This document shows positions 8,320 to 16,439 of a DNA stretch of 64,000 nucleotides, piece by piece. The notes below the pieces were generated by a model, which searched no databases, was not told where the DNA came from, and worked only from the letters and a program-made list of their open reading frames with translations. How positions within the stretch are numbered: position 1 is the stretch's first letter; the number at the start of each line of letters is the position of its first letter. This stretch comes from JAHEJJ01 sp965212205 (GTDB lineage: Bacteria; Bacteroidota; Bacteroidia; Flavobacteriales; Flavobacteriaceae): assembly GCA_965212205.1 (NCBI GenBank), contig CBDBUX010000011.1:124001-188000 (forward strand), given 5' to 3'. The translations under genes and the position numbers were made by a program.

Positions 8320-9594
8320 TTATAATATTTCAAGGATGCGTTCCAGGGCCATACCCCTGGAGCCTTTGATCAATATTTGAGAAGGGGCAAGCGGATGTTC
8401 TTTCAGATATTCGGAAAGATCCTCAAAACTGCGGTATTTTTTTAGGGAGGTATCGGTCTTATAAAAATTCTCACCGATTAAAAATGCATTATCAAAATCA
8501 ATATCTTCTACCAATTGGGCTGTAGCCTGATGCTCCTCAACAGATTCTTCACCCAATTCGAACATATCTCCAAGGAAAACTGTTTTCGCCATTCCGTTCA
8601 TTTGGCTAAAATTTTCCAATGCAGCACGCATACTTGTCGGATTTGCGTTATAAGCATCAAGAACGATGCTGTGGCGGTCTCGTTCGATAACTTGTGATCT
8701 GTTGTTCTCAGGAATATAGTACTCTATGGCTTCTTTGATATCATCGAGGGGGACCTCAAAATAACGGCCTGTCAGCACGGCGGCACAACAATTTGAAAAA
8801 TTATAACTGCCTATGAGCTGTGTACTGATACGACATTCGCCAACCTTCAGGACTACAAAGGGATGAGCACCCAAAAATGTTATAGTCAAAAATTCCCCGG
8901 CACTGGTACTAAAGCCGGTTTTCCATTTATAGGATGTTAGTTTTGATGTCTGAATTGAATCATCAGCATTGAAAAAAATATGCTTTTTATGCTTAATCAG
9001 GTGGTCATATAGTTCAGACTTTCCCTTTATGACTCCTTCCATGCCACCGAATCCTTCGAGGTGGGCCTTACCGAAATTGGTGATATAACCGTGATCGGGA
9101 AGCGCGATATCACACAAAGCATCGATTTCTTTCTGATGATTGGCACCCATTTCAACAATGGCGATTTCGGTCTCTTTTTCGATGCGCAGCAGGGTTAAAG
9201 GCACTCCGATATGATTGTTGAAATTGCCATGAGTAGCGATCGTTTTGAACTTTTTGGAGAGCACGGCGTACAGAAGATCTTTGGTAGTGGTTTTCCCGTT
9301 GCTTCCCGTTAGAGCTATGACCGTTGCAGCACAATATTTTCGATGATAGGTAGCGAGCTCTTGAAGCGTCCTCAGCGTGTTATCAACCAGAATGGTTCGG
9401 TCGCCCTTTGCAGTTTCAGAACTGTCTACAACTGCATATTCAGCTCCTTTGCGCAAGGCATCAGCAGCGAATTTGTTGCCGTCAAAATTATCGCCTTTTA
9501 AGGCGAAAAATATGCATGCCTCTTTGATCTGTCGTGTATCTGTACAGGCAACCGGATACTTTAAGAAAAGCTGATGCAACCTCTCGATCGTCAT
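8320..9594 (-). CDS. murF: UDP-N-acetylmuramoyl-tripeptide--D-alanyl-D-alanine ligase
   Basis: MurF adds D-Ala-D-Ala to UDP-MurNAc-tripeptide, the last cytoplasmic step of peptidoglycan precursor synthesis. The protein is 424 residues from ATG 9594. An N-terminal UDP-MurNAc domain precedes the ATP-binding ALTGSNGKTTTKDLL. Mur-ligase motifs GNFNNHIGVPLTLL and EMGANHQKEI follow, and LDAYNANPTS begins the C-terminal domain. An in-frame ATG 36 bases further upstream would lie inside the gldJ terminator, so it is rejected. The murF-gldJ order is common in flavobacteria. Confidence 0.95.
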   Translation of the reverse strand: MTIERLHQLFLKYPVACTDTRQIKEACIFFALKGDNFDGNKFAADALRKGAEYAVVDSSETAKGDRTILVDNTLRTLQELATYHRKYCAATVIALTGSNGKTTTKDLLYAVLSKKFKTIATHGNFNNHIGVPLTLLRIEKETEIAIVEMGANHQKEIDALCDIALPDHGYITNFGKAHLEGFGGMEGVIKGKSELYDHLIKHKKHIFFNADDSIQTSKLTSYKWKTGFSTSAGEFLTITFLGAHPFVVLKVGECRISTQLIGSYNFSNCCAAVLTGRYFEVPLDDIKEAIEYYIPENNRSQVIERDRHSIVLDAYNANPTSMRAALENFSQMNGMAKTVFLGDMFELGEESVEEHQATAQLVEDIDFDNAFLIGENFYKTDTSLKKYRSFEDLSEYLKEHPLAPSQILIKGSRGMALERILEIL

Positions 9595-9599
9595 GAGTA

Positions 9600-9607
9600 C
9601 AAAGATA
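9600..9607 (-). promoter_or_regulatory. Putative -7 box directly before murF
   Basis: On the minus strand it reads TATCTTTG (TAnnTTTG). Only 5 bases separate it from the murF ATG, so transcription would start at or next to the start codon. It touches the T-run of the gldJ terminator (9607-9614). Confidence 0.4.
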
Positions 9608-9637
9608 AAAAAAAGCCCCGATGGTTTCATCGGGGCT
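9607..9637 (-). terminator. Rho-independent terminator of gldJ
   Basis: A perfect 10-bp stem is formed by 9614-9623 and 9628-9637 (AGCCCCGATG / CATCGGGGCT). On the minus strand it is followed by eight T residues (9614 down to 9607). It lies 24 bases after the gldJ stop. Confidence 0.88.
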
Positions 9638-9661
9638 GCTATTATCGGATGGTCATCCTTC

Positions 9662-11338
9662 TTATTTTTTTACTTTCTTAGTTCTTACTGTCTTATTCTT
9701 GGTTTTAGACTTAGAACCTACACGCGACATCGCACATCGGAAACCGATATAGTCTGTGGCCATGTATTGAGGCAGGTATCGGCGTTGTGCCGGATCCAGC
9801 CAATAGGCTCTATCTCTCCAGGAACCACCTTTAAAAACCCTGACCTCATCATTGATCAGTGTGGTCCTGTCGTTCCTTTCATCGTACTCTCTCACCAGGT
9901 TTCCGATAGAATCCCTTTCCACTTTATGGGTTGGTGAATTGTACATTTTACGCCGGTCATCTGCGTCTTCCTCGTCGCTGAAACGTTCAAAAAATCTCGA
10001 TGAACCTGCATCACCATCACGGTATCCTCTGTTATCACTATCTGAGAAGTTAGTTCTCAAATAGGTTTCGTTTTCATCCACGGCTACCATTTCAACCTCT
10101 CCAGGTAAATTGATAGCTACCACTTTACCGTTTGGAAGTGTATCATAGACAATATCGTCCTGTAATACCTTCACTTTTCCATCTTCACCGATGGCGGTCT
10201 TCATAAAGACATTTCCTCTATAATAGTTAAAGTCACTGATTTCATCATCCACAATAGGTCGGTATACATCAGCTACCCATTCGGCAACATTACCCGCCAT
10301 ATCATACAGGCCAAAATCGTTAGGTTTGTACGACTTCACTTCGGCAGTGATATCGGCCCCATCATCAGACCAACCTGCAATTCCGCCGTAATCACCTTTG
10401 TATTGCTTAAAGTTAGCCAACTGGTCGCCACGACCTACCCTTTGTCCGTTACGGGTGTATTCGCCTTCCCAGGGATACTTCTTACGCCCCCTGTAATTGT
10501 TATATTCTCTTGTTCCAACAAGTGCCTGAGCTGCATATTCCCACTCTGTTTCAGTAGGTAACCTGTATTCCGGCATTATTATACCGCTGCTTCTCTTGGC
10601 AAAAGTGGAAATGGAATCTTTCTTTTTGTTTCCTTGCAATGAATCGATCATACCGTTATAAACCGATTCGGGGTTGTTGAGGTAGGCTTCGGTACTAAAC
10701 GTACCTTCTACCTCTCCTGTTACGGCCTGGTATTTGGCATCTTTAGCAAGATAGCCTTCTCTTTCGAGCATAGCCTCGTTTACCCTGTCTGTTCGCCATT
10801 CGGAGAACTGAACAGCCTGGATCCAGTTCACTCCAACTACAGGATACTCAGCATAGGCCGGGTGTCTCAGATAATTGTTGGTCATGGTCTCGTTATACCC
10901 CAGACGGTTTCTCCATACCAGTGTATCGGGCAATGCACCTTTATATATATTGGCATACCTTGGATTCTCAGGAGGATAAACAGCCTTCAGATAATCAAGG
11001 TATTCGAGGTACATAAGATTGGTGACCTCGGTCTCATCCATATAAAACGATTGTACATGCTGCTGGGAAGGAGAATTATTCCAGTCGTGCATAACATCAT
11101 CCTGCACTTTACCCTTTGTAAAAGTACCCCCTTCGATGAATACCAGTCCCGGGCCTGTCTCCTGTTCTTTAAAATCTGAATTGTGCTGGAACCCTCCTTC
11201 TTTCGAATTGATTTTCCAACCGGTTGCCCGTGAATCAGTTTTGGAAGACGATCCTTTGATCTTATTACAACTGCTCACAGTGAATCCCGATGCAATCACT
11301 GCACACGAGAGTACCACCTTGATAAAATGTTTTTTCAT
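9662..11338 (-). CDS. gldJ: Gliding motility lipoprotein GldJ
   Basis: GldJ is a lipoprotein of the gliding motor / type IX secretion apparatus that stabilises other Gld proteins. The 558-residue product has a lipoprotein signal with Cys24 (TVSSC). A formylglycine-enzyme-like (SUMF1) fold runs from about residue 65 (GLVFIEGGTFTKG, FYMDETEVTNLMYLEYLDYL, YRLPTETEWEYAA, GNVAEWVADVY) to VFKGGSWRDRAYWL and GFRCAM. The tail is basic (KSKTKNKTVRTKKVKK). It is divergent from porV across a 452-base gap where relatives carry porU. Confidence 0.95.
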   Translation of the reverse strand: MKKHFIKVVLSCAVIASGFTVSSCNKIKGSSSKTDSRATGWKINSKEGGFQHNSDFKEQETGPGLVFIEGGTFTKGKVQDDVMHDWNNSPSQQHVQSFYMDETEVTNLMYLEYLDYLKAVYPPENPRYANIYKGALPDTLVWRNRLGYNETMTNNYLRHPAYAEYPVVGVNWIQAVQFSEWRTDRVNEAMLEREGYLAKDAKYQAVTGEVEGTFSTEAYLNNPESVYNGMIDSLQGNKKKDSISTFAKRSSGIIMPEYRLPTETEWEYAAQALVGTREYNNYRGRKKYPWEGEYTRNGQRVGRGDQLANFKQYKGDYGGIAGWSDDGADITAEVKSYKPNDFGLYDMAGNVAEWVADVYRPIVDDEISDFNYYRGNVFMKTAIGEDGKVKVLQDDIVYDTLPNGKVVAINLPGEVEMVAVDENETYLRTNFSDSDNRGYRDGDAGSSRFFERFSDEEDADDRRKMYNSPTHKVERDSIGNLVREYDERNDRTTLINDEVRVFKGGSWRDRAYWLDPAQRRYLPQYMATDYIGFRCAMSRVGSKSKTKNKTVRTKKVKK

Positions 11339-11462
11339 CTGTATTTAGGACTTAATTTCATGGATAAACTGCACCTTTTTGTTCATCCGTTGGTTTTACG
11401 TTAGATATTCTATCGCTTTTGGCTAATAAAACGCCGAATTGCGCATAATATTTTATGAGCTC

Positions 11463-11500
11463 GAAAATATTTTGGTTGAATGTGTTTAACCAATATTTTC
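11463..11500. repeat. Imperfect inverted repeat between gldJ and porV
   Basis: GAAAATATT (11463-11471) and GGTT (11474-11477) pair with AACC (11488-11491) and AATATTTTC (11492-11500). There is a 2-base bulge and a 10-base loop. It could be an operator or an mRNA hairpin in the divergent control region. It lacks a T-run, so it is a poor terminator. Confidence 0.5.
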
Positions 11501-11761
11501 AGGGATTACGCTCAGTTCTGATAACGGTCATATAACGGAGATTTTACAGCGGTATTGTATGGCCGGTTGATATTGCTTTCGAGGGAGAACTTATGGGGTA
11601 CTTCGACAGCCTGTTTTTGATCGGCCAGACCCCGGCCAGACTCCCCGCACGCGCATGCGTACATATTATAATTTTAAAATATTATACATCGAGACATAAG
11701 ATATCCCGAAAAAGGTCGTTTATATGTGGTATATCCAATTAATGGAGCAAAAAATTGTTTT

Positions 11762-11769
11762 TACATTTG
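11762..11769 (+). promoter_or_regulatory. Putative -7 box for porV
   Basis: TACATTTG is a perfect TAnnTTTG, 21 bases before the porV ATG. The nearest TTG (11755) is too close to be the -33 element. Confidence 0.45.
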
Positions 11770-11790
11770 CGTCTTCAACAATATTTCTAA

Positions 11791-12945
11791 ATGAAAAACC
11801 TGAAAAAATTAATCTTTATCCCGCTGGCATTCCTATGCTTTAAGGCATTAGCCCAGAACGATCGGGTAATTACTACAGCTGTCCCATTTTTAACCATCGC
11901 CGCCGACGCCAGATCATCAGGTCTGGGAGATATCGGTGCTGCGACCGGTGTTGATGCATTTTCTCAACAATGGAATCCGGCAAAGTTTGCCTTTGCAGAA
12001 AGAAAGATGGGTATTGGGGTAAGTTATACGCCCTATTTAGAAAGCATTATTACTGATATCGCTTTGCTCAGCGGTACTTATTATAACAAGTTAAACGAAC
12101 AAAGTGCATTTGCATTTGGGATCCGATATTTTACTTTGGGAGAAATAGAATTGAGGCAGTTTGCCAATGATCCCGGAACCATTGTAAAGCCAAATGAATT
12201 GGCCATCGATGGATCTTATTCGTTAAAATTAAGCCCTACCTTCTCCATGGCGGTCGGGGCTAGGTATATCAATTCGAACCTTAAACTTCCAGAGACCGGC
12301 AATGTCGATTCCAGGGCTGCAAGCACTTTTGCGGTAGATGTAGCGGGATATTTCAGATCGCGCGAACAAGCCTACAGCAGTTTTGATGGCCGCTGGAAAG
12401 GTGGCTTCAACTTTTCCAATATGGGAGGTAAAATGCAGTACGATGAAGGAGGTCAACAGAATTTCCTTCCTACCAACATGAAGTTGGGTGGTGGTTTTGA
12501 TTTTATCTTCGATGCCGATAATGTTCTGGGACTAAATGTTGAATTCAACAAGCTTTTAGTACCTACACCGCAGGATTTTAATGGCGATGGGGTGATCGAT
12601 TCAGCCGACAATGAAGAATATCAAAATATCGGATGGTTCGAGGGAATGTTTAAATCTTTCGGAGATGCCCCCGGAGGTTTCAGTGAGGAACTCAAAGAGA
12701 TTACCTGGGCATTGGGTGCAGAATACGCCTATCAGAATGCTTTTATGCTCAGGACCGGGTACTTTCATGAAAGTCCGGAAAAAGGATCCAGACAATTCTT
12801 TACACTCGGAGCCGGATTTAAGTTTAAATCGGCACAAATAGATTTGTCTTATTTATTTGCTACTTCGAAGGTGACCAATCCATTGGAGAACACGCTGAGG
12901 TTTTCACTTACATTTAACCTCGGACAAGAGTACATAAACGACTAA
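11791..12945 (+). CDS. porV: Type IX secretion outer-membrane protein PorV (LptO)
   Basis: PorV is an outer-membrane beta-barrel that shuttles type IX cargo from the translocon to the attachment complex with the sortase PorU. The 384-residue protein has a signal peptide cleaved near ALA-Q (about residue 21). The PorV hallmark start follows (TTAVPFLTIAADARSSGLGD, then GAATGVDAFSQQWNPAKFAF). The barrel ends in an aromatic/hydrophobic strand (LRFSLTFNLGQEY). Its normal upstream neighbour porU is absent. Downstream cdd has its own promoter after a terminator. Confidence 0.95.
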   Translation: MKNLKKLIFIPLAFLCFKALAQNDRVITTAVPFLTIAADARSSGLGDIGAATGVDAFSQQWNPAKFAFAERKMGIGVSYTPYLESIITDIALLSGTYYNKLNEQSAFAFGIRYFTLGEIELRQFANDPGTIVKPNELAIDGSYSLKLSPTFSMAVGARYINSNLKLPETGNVDSRAASTFAVDVAGYFRSREQAYSSFDGRWKGGFNFSNMGGKMQYDEGGQQNFLPTNMKLGGGFDFIFDADNVLGLNVEFNKLLVPTPQDFNGDGVIDSADNEEYQNIGWFEGMFKSFGDAPGGFSEELKEITWALGAEYAYQNAFMLRTGYFHESPEKGSRQFFTLGAGFKFKSAQIDLSYLFATSKVTNPLENTLRFSLTFNLGQEYIND

Positions 12946-12970
12946 GCTTTTAATGATATTAAAATATTTA

Positions 12971-12997
12971 AAAACCACGCCTTGCCGTGGTTTTTTT
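12971..12997 (+). terminator. Rho-independent terminator of porV
   Basis: AAAACCACG (12971-12979) pairs with CGTGGTTTT (12986-12994), loop 6 bases. The stem runs into a T-run to 12997. The T-run abuts the cdd -7 box. Confidence 0.8.
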
Positions 12998-13004
12998 ATT
13001 TTTG
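12997..13004 (+). promoter_or_regulatory. Putative -7 box for cdd
   Basis: TATTTTTG matches TAnnTTTG, 24 bases before the cdd ATG at 13029. It begins in the last T of the porV terminator. No clear -33 element is seen. Confidence 0.4.
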
Positions 13005-13028
13005 TCTTATAGCGCATATAAACCGGCC

Positions 13029-13514
13029 ATGCAAAAGCAAAAGATTTCCTTTGATCTGACGATTTATGACTCTCCTAAAAAACTCCCCGATGAGTATGAG
13101 AAACTGATGTCTGTTGCCCAACAAAGCAGAGAAAATGCTTATGCACCTTATTCCAAGTTTCAGGTGGGTGCTGCCGTACTATTGGAAAATGGTGAAATTG
13201 TTATTGGCAATAACCAGGAGAATGCGTCTTTCCCATCTGGCCTATGTGCCGAACGTGTTGCAATTTTTCAGGCGGGTGCACGATTTCCCGGAGTAGCCGT
13301 TAAAGCGATCGCGATTTCTGCCGCTTCAAATATAACCAGGGTATCCAAACCAGCGGCACCATGTGGGAATTGCCGGCAGGCCATTGCAGAGTACGAACAA
13401 AATCAATCGAACCCGATTAAAGTGTTTATGATGGGTGAAACAGGACAGGTGTATGCTGTAAATTCTCTGACCGACCTTCTGCCGCTGACATTTGGAAATT
13501 CGTATCTGAAATAG
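13029..13514 (+). CDS. cdd: Cytidine deaminase
   Basis: Cdd deaminates cytidine/deoxycytidine to uridine/deoxyuridine in pyrimidine salvage. The protein is 161 residues. Zinc and catalytic motifs are present: CAERVAIF (Cys-Ala-Glu) and PCGNCRQAI (PCxxC). The substrate-binding YAPYSKFQVGAA lies before them. The frame is open 42 bases further upstream, but that part overlaps the porV terminator and promoter, so ATG 13029 is chosen. The porV-cdd-pdhA order is conserved in flavobacteria. Confidence 0.93.
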   Translation: MQKQKISFDLTIYDSPKKLPDEYEKLMSVAQQSRENAYAPYSKFQVGAAVLLENGEIVIGNNQENASFPSGLCAERVAIFQAGARFPGVAVKAIAISAASNITRVSKPAAPCGNCRQAIAEYEQNQSNPIKVFMMGETGQVYAVNSLTDLLPLTFGNSYLK

Positions 13515-13539
13515 CCAGGATATAACTTAATCATCCTGG
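13515..13539 (+). terminator. Hairpin after cdd
   Basis: CCAGGAT (13515-13521) pairs with ATCCTGG (13533-13539) immediately after the stop codon, loop 11 bases. No T-run follows, so termination is uncertain. Confidence 0.35.
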
Positions 13540-13619
13540 TTGGCAAGTCCTTATTTAGGCAAAACATTCCGGCCTTTTAATGAAATTCACCAATTTTTTC
13601 TAGCTATAGATTTAATGTG

Positions 13620-13627
13620 TATTTTTG
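13620..13627 (+). promoter_or_regulatory. Putative -7 box for pdhA-pdhC
   Basis: TATTTTTG matches TAnnTTTG. It lies 77 bases before the pdhA ATG, leaving a leader of about 70 bases. No -33 element is evident. Confidence 0.4.
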
Positions 13628-13704
13628 TCATTCCGCCTGGTTGTGGCGTAAGATCATCGGATTCTGGCCGGGTGTAGGAACAAAAAATAACACAGCTTTT
13701 TTTA

Positions 13705-14703
13705 ATGGAAAAAATAACCGAGGAAGTTTATCTGCGATGGTATGAAGAAATGTTGTTTTGGCGTAAGTTCGAAGACAAGCTTGCCGCCGTTTATATACAG
13801 CAAAAAGTTCGCGGATTCCTTCATTTATACAACGGTCAGGAAGCGGTTCTGGCAGGAGCGCTACATGCCATAGATCTAGGCAAAGATCGAATGATAACAG
13901 CCTATAGGAATCATGTGCAGCCCATCGGTATGGGCGAGGATCCAAAAAGAGTAATGGCAGAACTTTTTGGCAAGGTTACCGGTACTTCTAAAGGCATGGG
14001 TGGCTCTATGCATATCTTTTCAAAGGAATACCGATTTTACGGAGGCCATGGTATTGTGGGAGGACAAATCCCACTTGGTGCCGGACTGGCATTTGCTGAC
14101 AAATACTTCAAAAGAGATTCGGTTACCTTGTGTTATATGGGCGATGGAGCCGTAAGACAAGGTTCATTGCACGAGACCTTTAATCTGGCAATGCTTTGGC
14201 AACTTCCGGTTGTATTTATTTGTGAAAATAATGGCTATGCAATGGGAACATCAGTGGCCCGTACTGCCCACACCACGGATATTTGGAAATTGGGATTGGG
14301 TTATGAGATGCCGTGTGGTCCTGTAGACGGGATGGATCCGGTGGCCGTGGCACAGGAAGTACATAAGGCTGTTGAAAGAGCCCGCAGTGGTGGAGGTCCT
14401 ACCTTCCTTGAGATGAAGACTTATAGATACAGAGGCCATTCCATGTCCGATGCGCAACATTACCGGACCAAGGCTGAGGTTGAGGAATACAAGAAAATCG
14501 ATCCGATTACTCAGGTATTGGATGTTATAAAAGAAAAGAAATACGCTAGTGATGAAGAGATCAAGGTGATCGATGATCGTGTAAAACAGAGGGTGAAGGA
14601 ATGCGAGAAATTCGCAGAAGAATCTGAATACCCACCAGTAAATCAATTGTATGATGTGGTTTACCAACAGGAAGATTATCCATTTTTAGAACACAAATTA
14701 TAG
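13705..14703 (+). CDS. pdhA: Pyruvate dehydrogenase E1 component, alpha subunit
   Basis: This is the thiamine-diphosphate-dependent decarboxylase subunit of the pyruvate dehydrogenase complex. The 332-residue protein has the ThDP motif from MGDGAVRQGS to CENNGYAMGTS, the phosphorylation-loop-like YRYRGHSMSD, and GGSMHIF / YGGHGIVGGQIPLG upstream. The matching beta subunit is not in the window. In flavobacteria it usually lies elsewhere, while pdhA and pdhC stay adjacent. pdhC begins 4 bases after the stop, so the two are co-transcribed. Confidence 0.95.
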   Translation: MEKITEEVYLRWYEEMLFWRKFEDKLAAVYIQQKVRGFLHLYNGQEAVLAGALHAIDLGKDRMITAYRNHVQPIGMGEDPKRVMAELFGKVTGTSKGMGGSMHIFSKEYRFYGGHGIVGGQIPLGAGLAFADKYFKRDSVTLCYMGDGAVRQGSLHETFNLAMLWQLPVVFICENNGYAMGTSVARTAHTTDIWKLGLGYEMPCGPVDGMDPVAVAQEVHKAVERARSGGGPTFLEMKTYRYRGHSMSDAQHYRTKAEVEEYKKIDPITQVLDVIKEKKYASDEEIKVIDDRVKQRVKECEKFAEESEYPPVNQLYDVVYQQEDYPFLEHKL

Positions 14704-14707
14704 GAGA

Positions 14708-16354
14708 ATGGCCGAAGTTATTACAATGCCGAGATTGAGCGATACCATGGAAGAAGGAACCGTGGCCAAATGGCTCAAAAAGGTAGGCGATAAGGTGGAA
14801 GAAGGCGATATACTGGCGGAGATAGAAACCGATAAGGCAACTATGGAATTTGAATCCTTTCATGAAGGGACCTTATTACATATTGGGATCGAAGAAGGCG
14901 ATGGTGCACCCGTGGATACCTTATTAGCTATTATCGGGAATGATGGAGAGGATATTAGCGATCTTCTGAACGGCGCTGTTCCTGAAAACTCTACCTCAGA
15001 ATCAGCAGCGAAAGAAGAGGTGGAAGAAAAAGCCGCCACTACAGTAACTGATACGGCTCCCGCAGCGGTAATCCCTGAGGACGTCACTATCGTTACGATG
15101 CCCCGGCTTAGCGATACCATGGAAGAAGGAACCGTTGCCACCTGGCTTAAGAAAGTTGGGGATGAAGTGGAGGAAGGCGAAATCCTGGCCGAAATAGAGA
15201 CCGACAAGGCCACCATGGAATTCGAATCTTTCCATTCAGGAACTTTGTTGCATATCGGTATTCAGGAGGGCGAATCCGCACCTGTAGATGATGTCTTGGC
15301 CATTATTGGTCCTGCTGGTACAGATGTGGAAGCGGTATTGAATGCACAAAGTACCCAAGTAGAAGCTACAGATAATACTCTTGCTGAACCCGAAAAAGAA
15401 GTCAGTACTGCCAAAGAGAGTGATATTCAATCAGCGCCTAAGGTGATGACCGATGGCCAGCGTGTTTTTGTTTCTCCCTTGGCCAGAAAAATGGCAGAAG
15501 AAAAAGGAATCGACCTGGGTACCGTTCAAGGGACCGGGGATCATGGAAGGATCGTAAAGCGGGATATAGAGAATTACAAAGGAGCCCATGCAGCTAAAGT
15601 TGCGCCAAGTGCAACTGAAGAAGCTAAAATTGAGAGCCCCACAATGCCAGTCATTCACGTAGCAACAGGTGAGGAAAGCAGTGAAGAGCGCAAGAACTCT
15701 CAAATGCGGAAGGTTATCGCCAAGCGTTTGGGCGAATCAAAATTTACGGCCCCTCACTACTATCTGATGATCGAAGTCGATATGTCGGAGGCGATGGCTT
15801 CAAGGAGCAGGATAAATGATCTGCCCGAAACCAAGGTCTCGTTCAACGATATGGTGGTGAAGGCATGTGCCATGGCACTGAGAAAACATCCGCAGATCAA
15901 TACAAGCTGGAATGGAGATACTACCATTTACAAGCAGCATATTCATGTTGGCGTGGCTGTTGCAGTAGAAGACGGCCTGGTAGTTCCTGTATTGAAATTC
16001 ACAGACCAATTAAGTCTTACCCAGATTGGGGCAAGTGTAAAGGATCTGGCCGGCAGGGCACGGAATAAAAAACTCACCCCTGCGGAAATGGAGGGCAGTA
16101 CGTTCACCGTTTCTAATCTTGGTATGTTTGGTATTCTGGAGTTTACCTCTATAATCAATCAACCCAATTCGGCAATACTTTCCGTAGGAGCGATAGTCGA
16201 AAAACCTGTTGTTAAGCAAGGACAGATAATTATCGGCCATACCATGAAACTGAGTTTGGCCTGTGATCATCGGACAGTAGACGGAGCCACAGGAGCACAG
16301 TTTTTACAGACCTTAAGAGCTTATCTTGAGAATCCGGTGACCATGCTGGCATAG
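14708..16354 (+). CDS. pdhC: Pyruvate dehydrogenase E2, dihydrolipoamide acetyltransferase with two lipoyl domains
   Basis: This is the core of the pyruvate dehydrogenase complex. It transfers the acetyl group from lipoyl-lysine to CoA. In order, the 548 residues contain lipoyl domain 1 (Lys43 in ETDKATMEF), an Ala/Glu-rich linker, lipoyl domain 2 (Lys167 in the same motif), a second linker, an E3/E1-binding domain (VSPLARKMAEEKGIDL) and the catalytic domain ending with DHRTVDGATG. The two lipoyl domains are still very alike at DNA level, so they are a fairly recent duplication. It follows pdhA by 4 bases. Confidence 0.95.
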   Translation: MAEVITMPRLSDTMEEGTVAKWLKKVGDKVEEGDILAEIETDKATMEFESFHEGTLLHIGIEEGDGAPVDTLLAIIGNDGEDISDLLNGAVPENSTSESAAKEEVEEKAATTVTDTAPAAVIPEDVTIVTMPRLSDTMEEGTVATWLKKVGDEVEEGEILAEIETDKATMEFESFHSGTLLHIGIQEGESAPVDDVLAIIGPAGTDVEAVLNAQSTQVEATDNTLAEPEKEVSTAKESDIQSAPKVMTDGQRVFVSPLARKMAEEKGIDLGTVQGTGDHGRIVKRDIENYKGAHAAKVAPSATEEAKIESPTMPVIHVATGEESSEERKNSQMRKVIAKRLGESKFTAPHYYLMIEVDMSEAMASRSRINDLPETKVSFNDMVVKACAMALRKHPQINTSWNGDTTIYKQHIHVGVAVAVEDGLVVPVLKFTDQLSLTQIGASVKDLAGRARNKKLTPAEMEGSTFTVSNLGMFGILEFTSIINQPNSAILSVGAIVEKPVVKQGQIIIGHTMKLSLACDHRTVDGATGAQFLQTLRAYLENPVTMLA

Positions 16355-16439
16355 GCATTTTCCTAATGGCTTTAATGGTTTAATGGGTCCAAAACCAGTT
16401 ATTGAATATTTTGGATGCTTTTTTATCTTTCGCAAATTC

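Larger units (their letters stand above)
11339..11790. other. Gene-free 452-base divergent spacer, gldJ / porV
   Basis: No credible gene is seen. It holds an inverted repeat at 11463-11500, an 11-base tandem repeat (GGCCAGACCCC then GGCCAGACTCC, 11623-11644), a GC-rich patch (11620-11660) and a porV -7 box. A 49-codon open frame (11593-11742) has no recognisable product. In Flavobacterium johnsoniae, as I recall, the roughly 1,100-1,300-residue sortase PorU is encoded exactly here. Confidence 0.7.

Noticed and set aside
9595..9630. Upstream ATG for murF
   Set aside because: It lies in the terminator hairpin of gldJ; ATG 9594 begins the family N-terminus.
11593..11742. 49-codon open frame in the gldJ-porV spacer, preceded by an AGGGAG-like site
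   Set aside because: The product has no signal, motif or sensible composition, and nothing resembles PorU. It is probably chance in a GC-rich patch.
13628..13945. Minus-strand open frame across the pdhA start
   Set aside because: It overlaps the strongly conserved pdhA coding start on the other strand and has no motif of its own.
13705..16354. Absence of pdhB next to pdhA and pdhC as an anomaly
   Set aside because: In flavobacteria the beta subunit gene commonly lies elsewhere while pdhA-pdhC stay adjacent.
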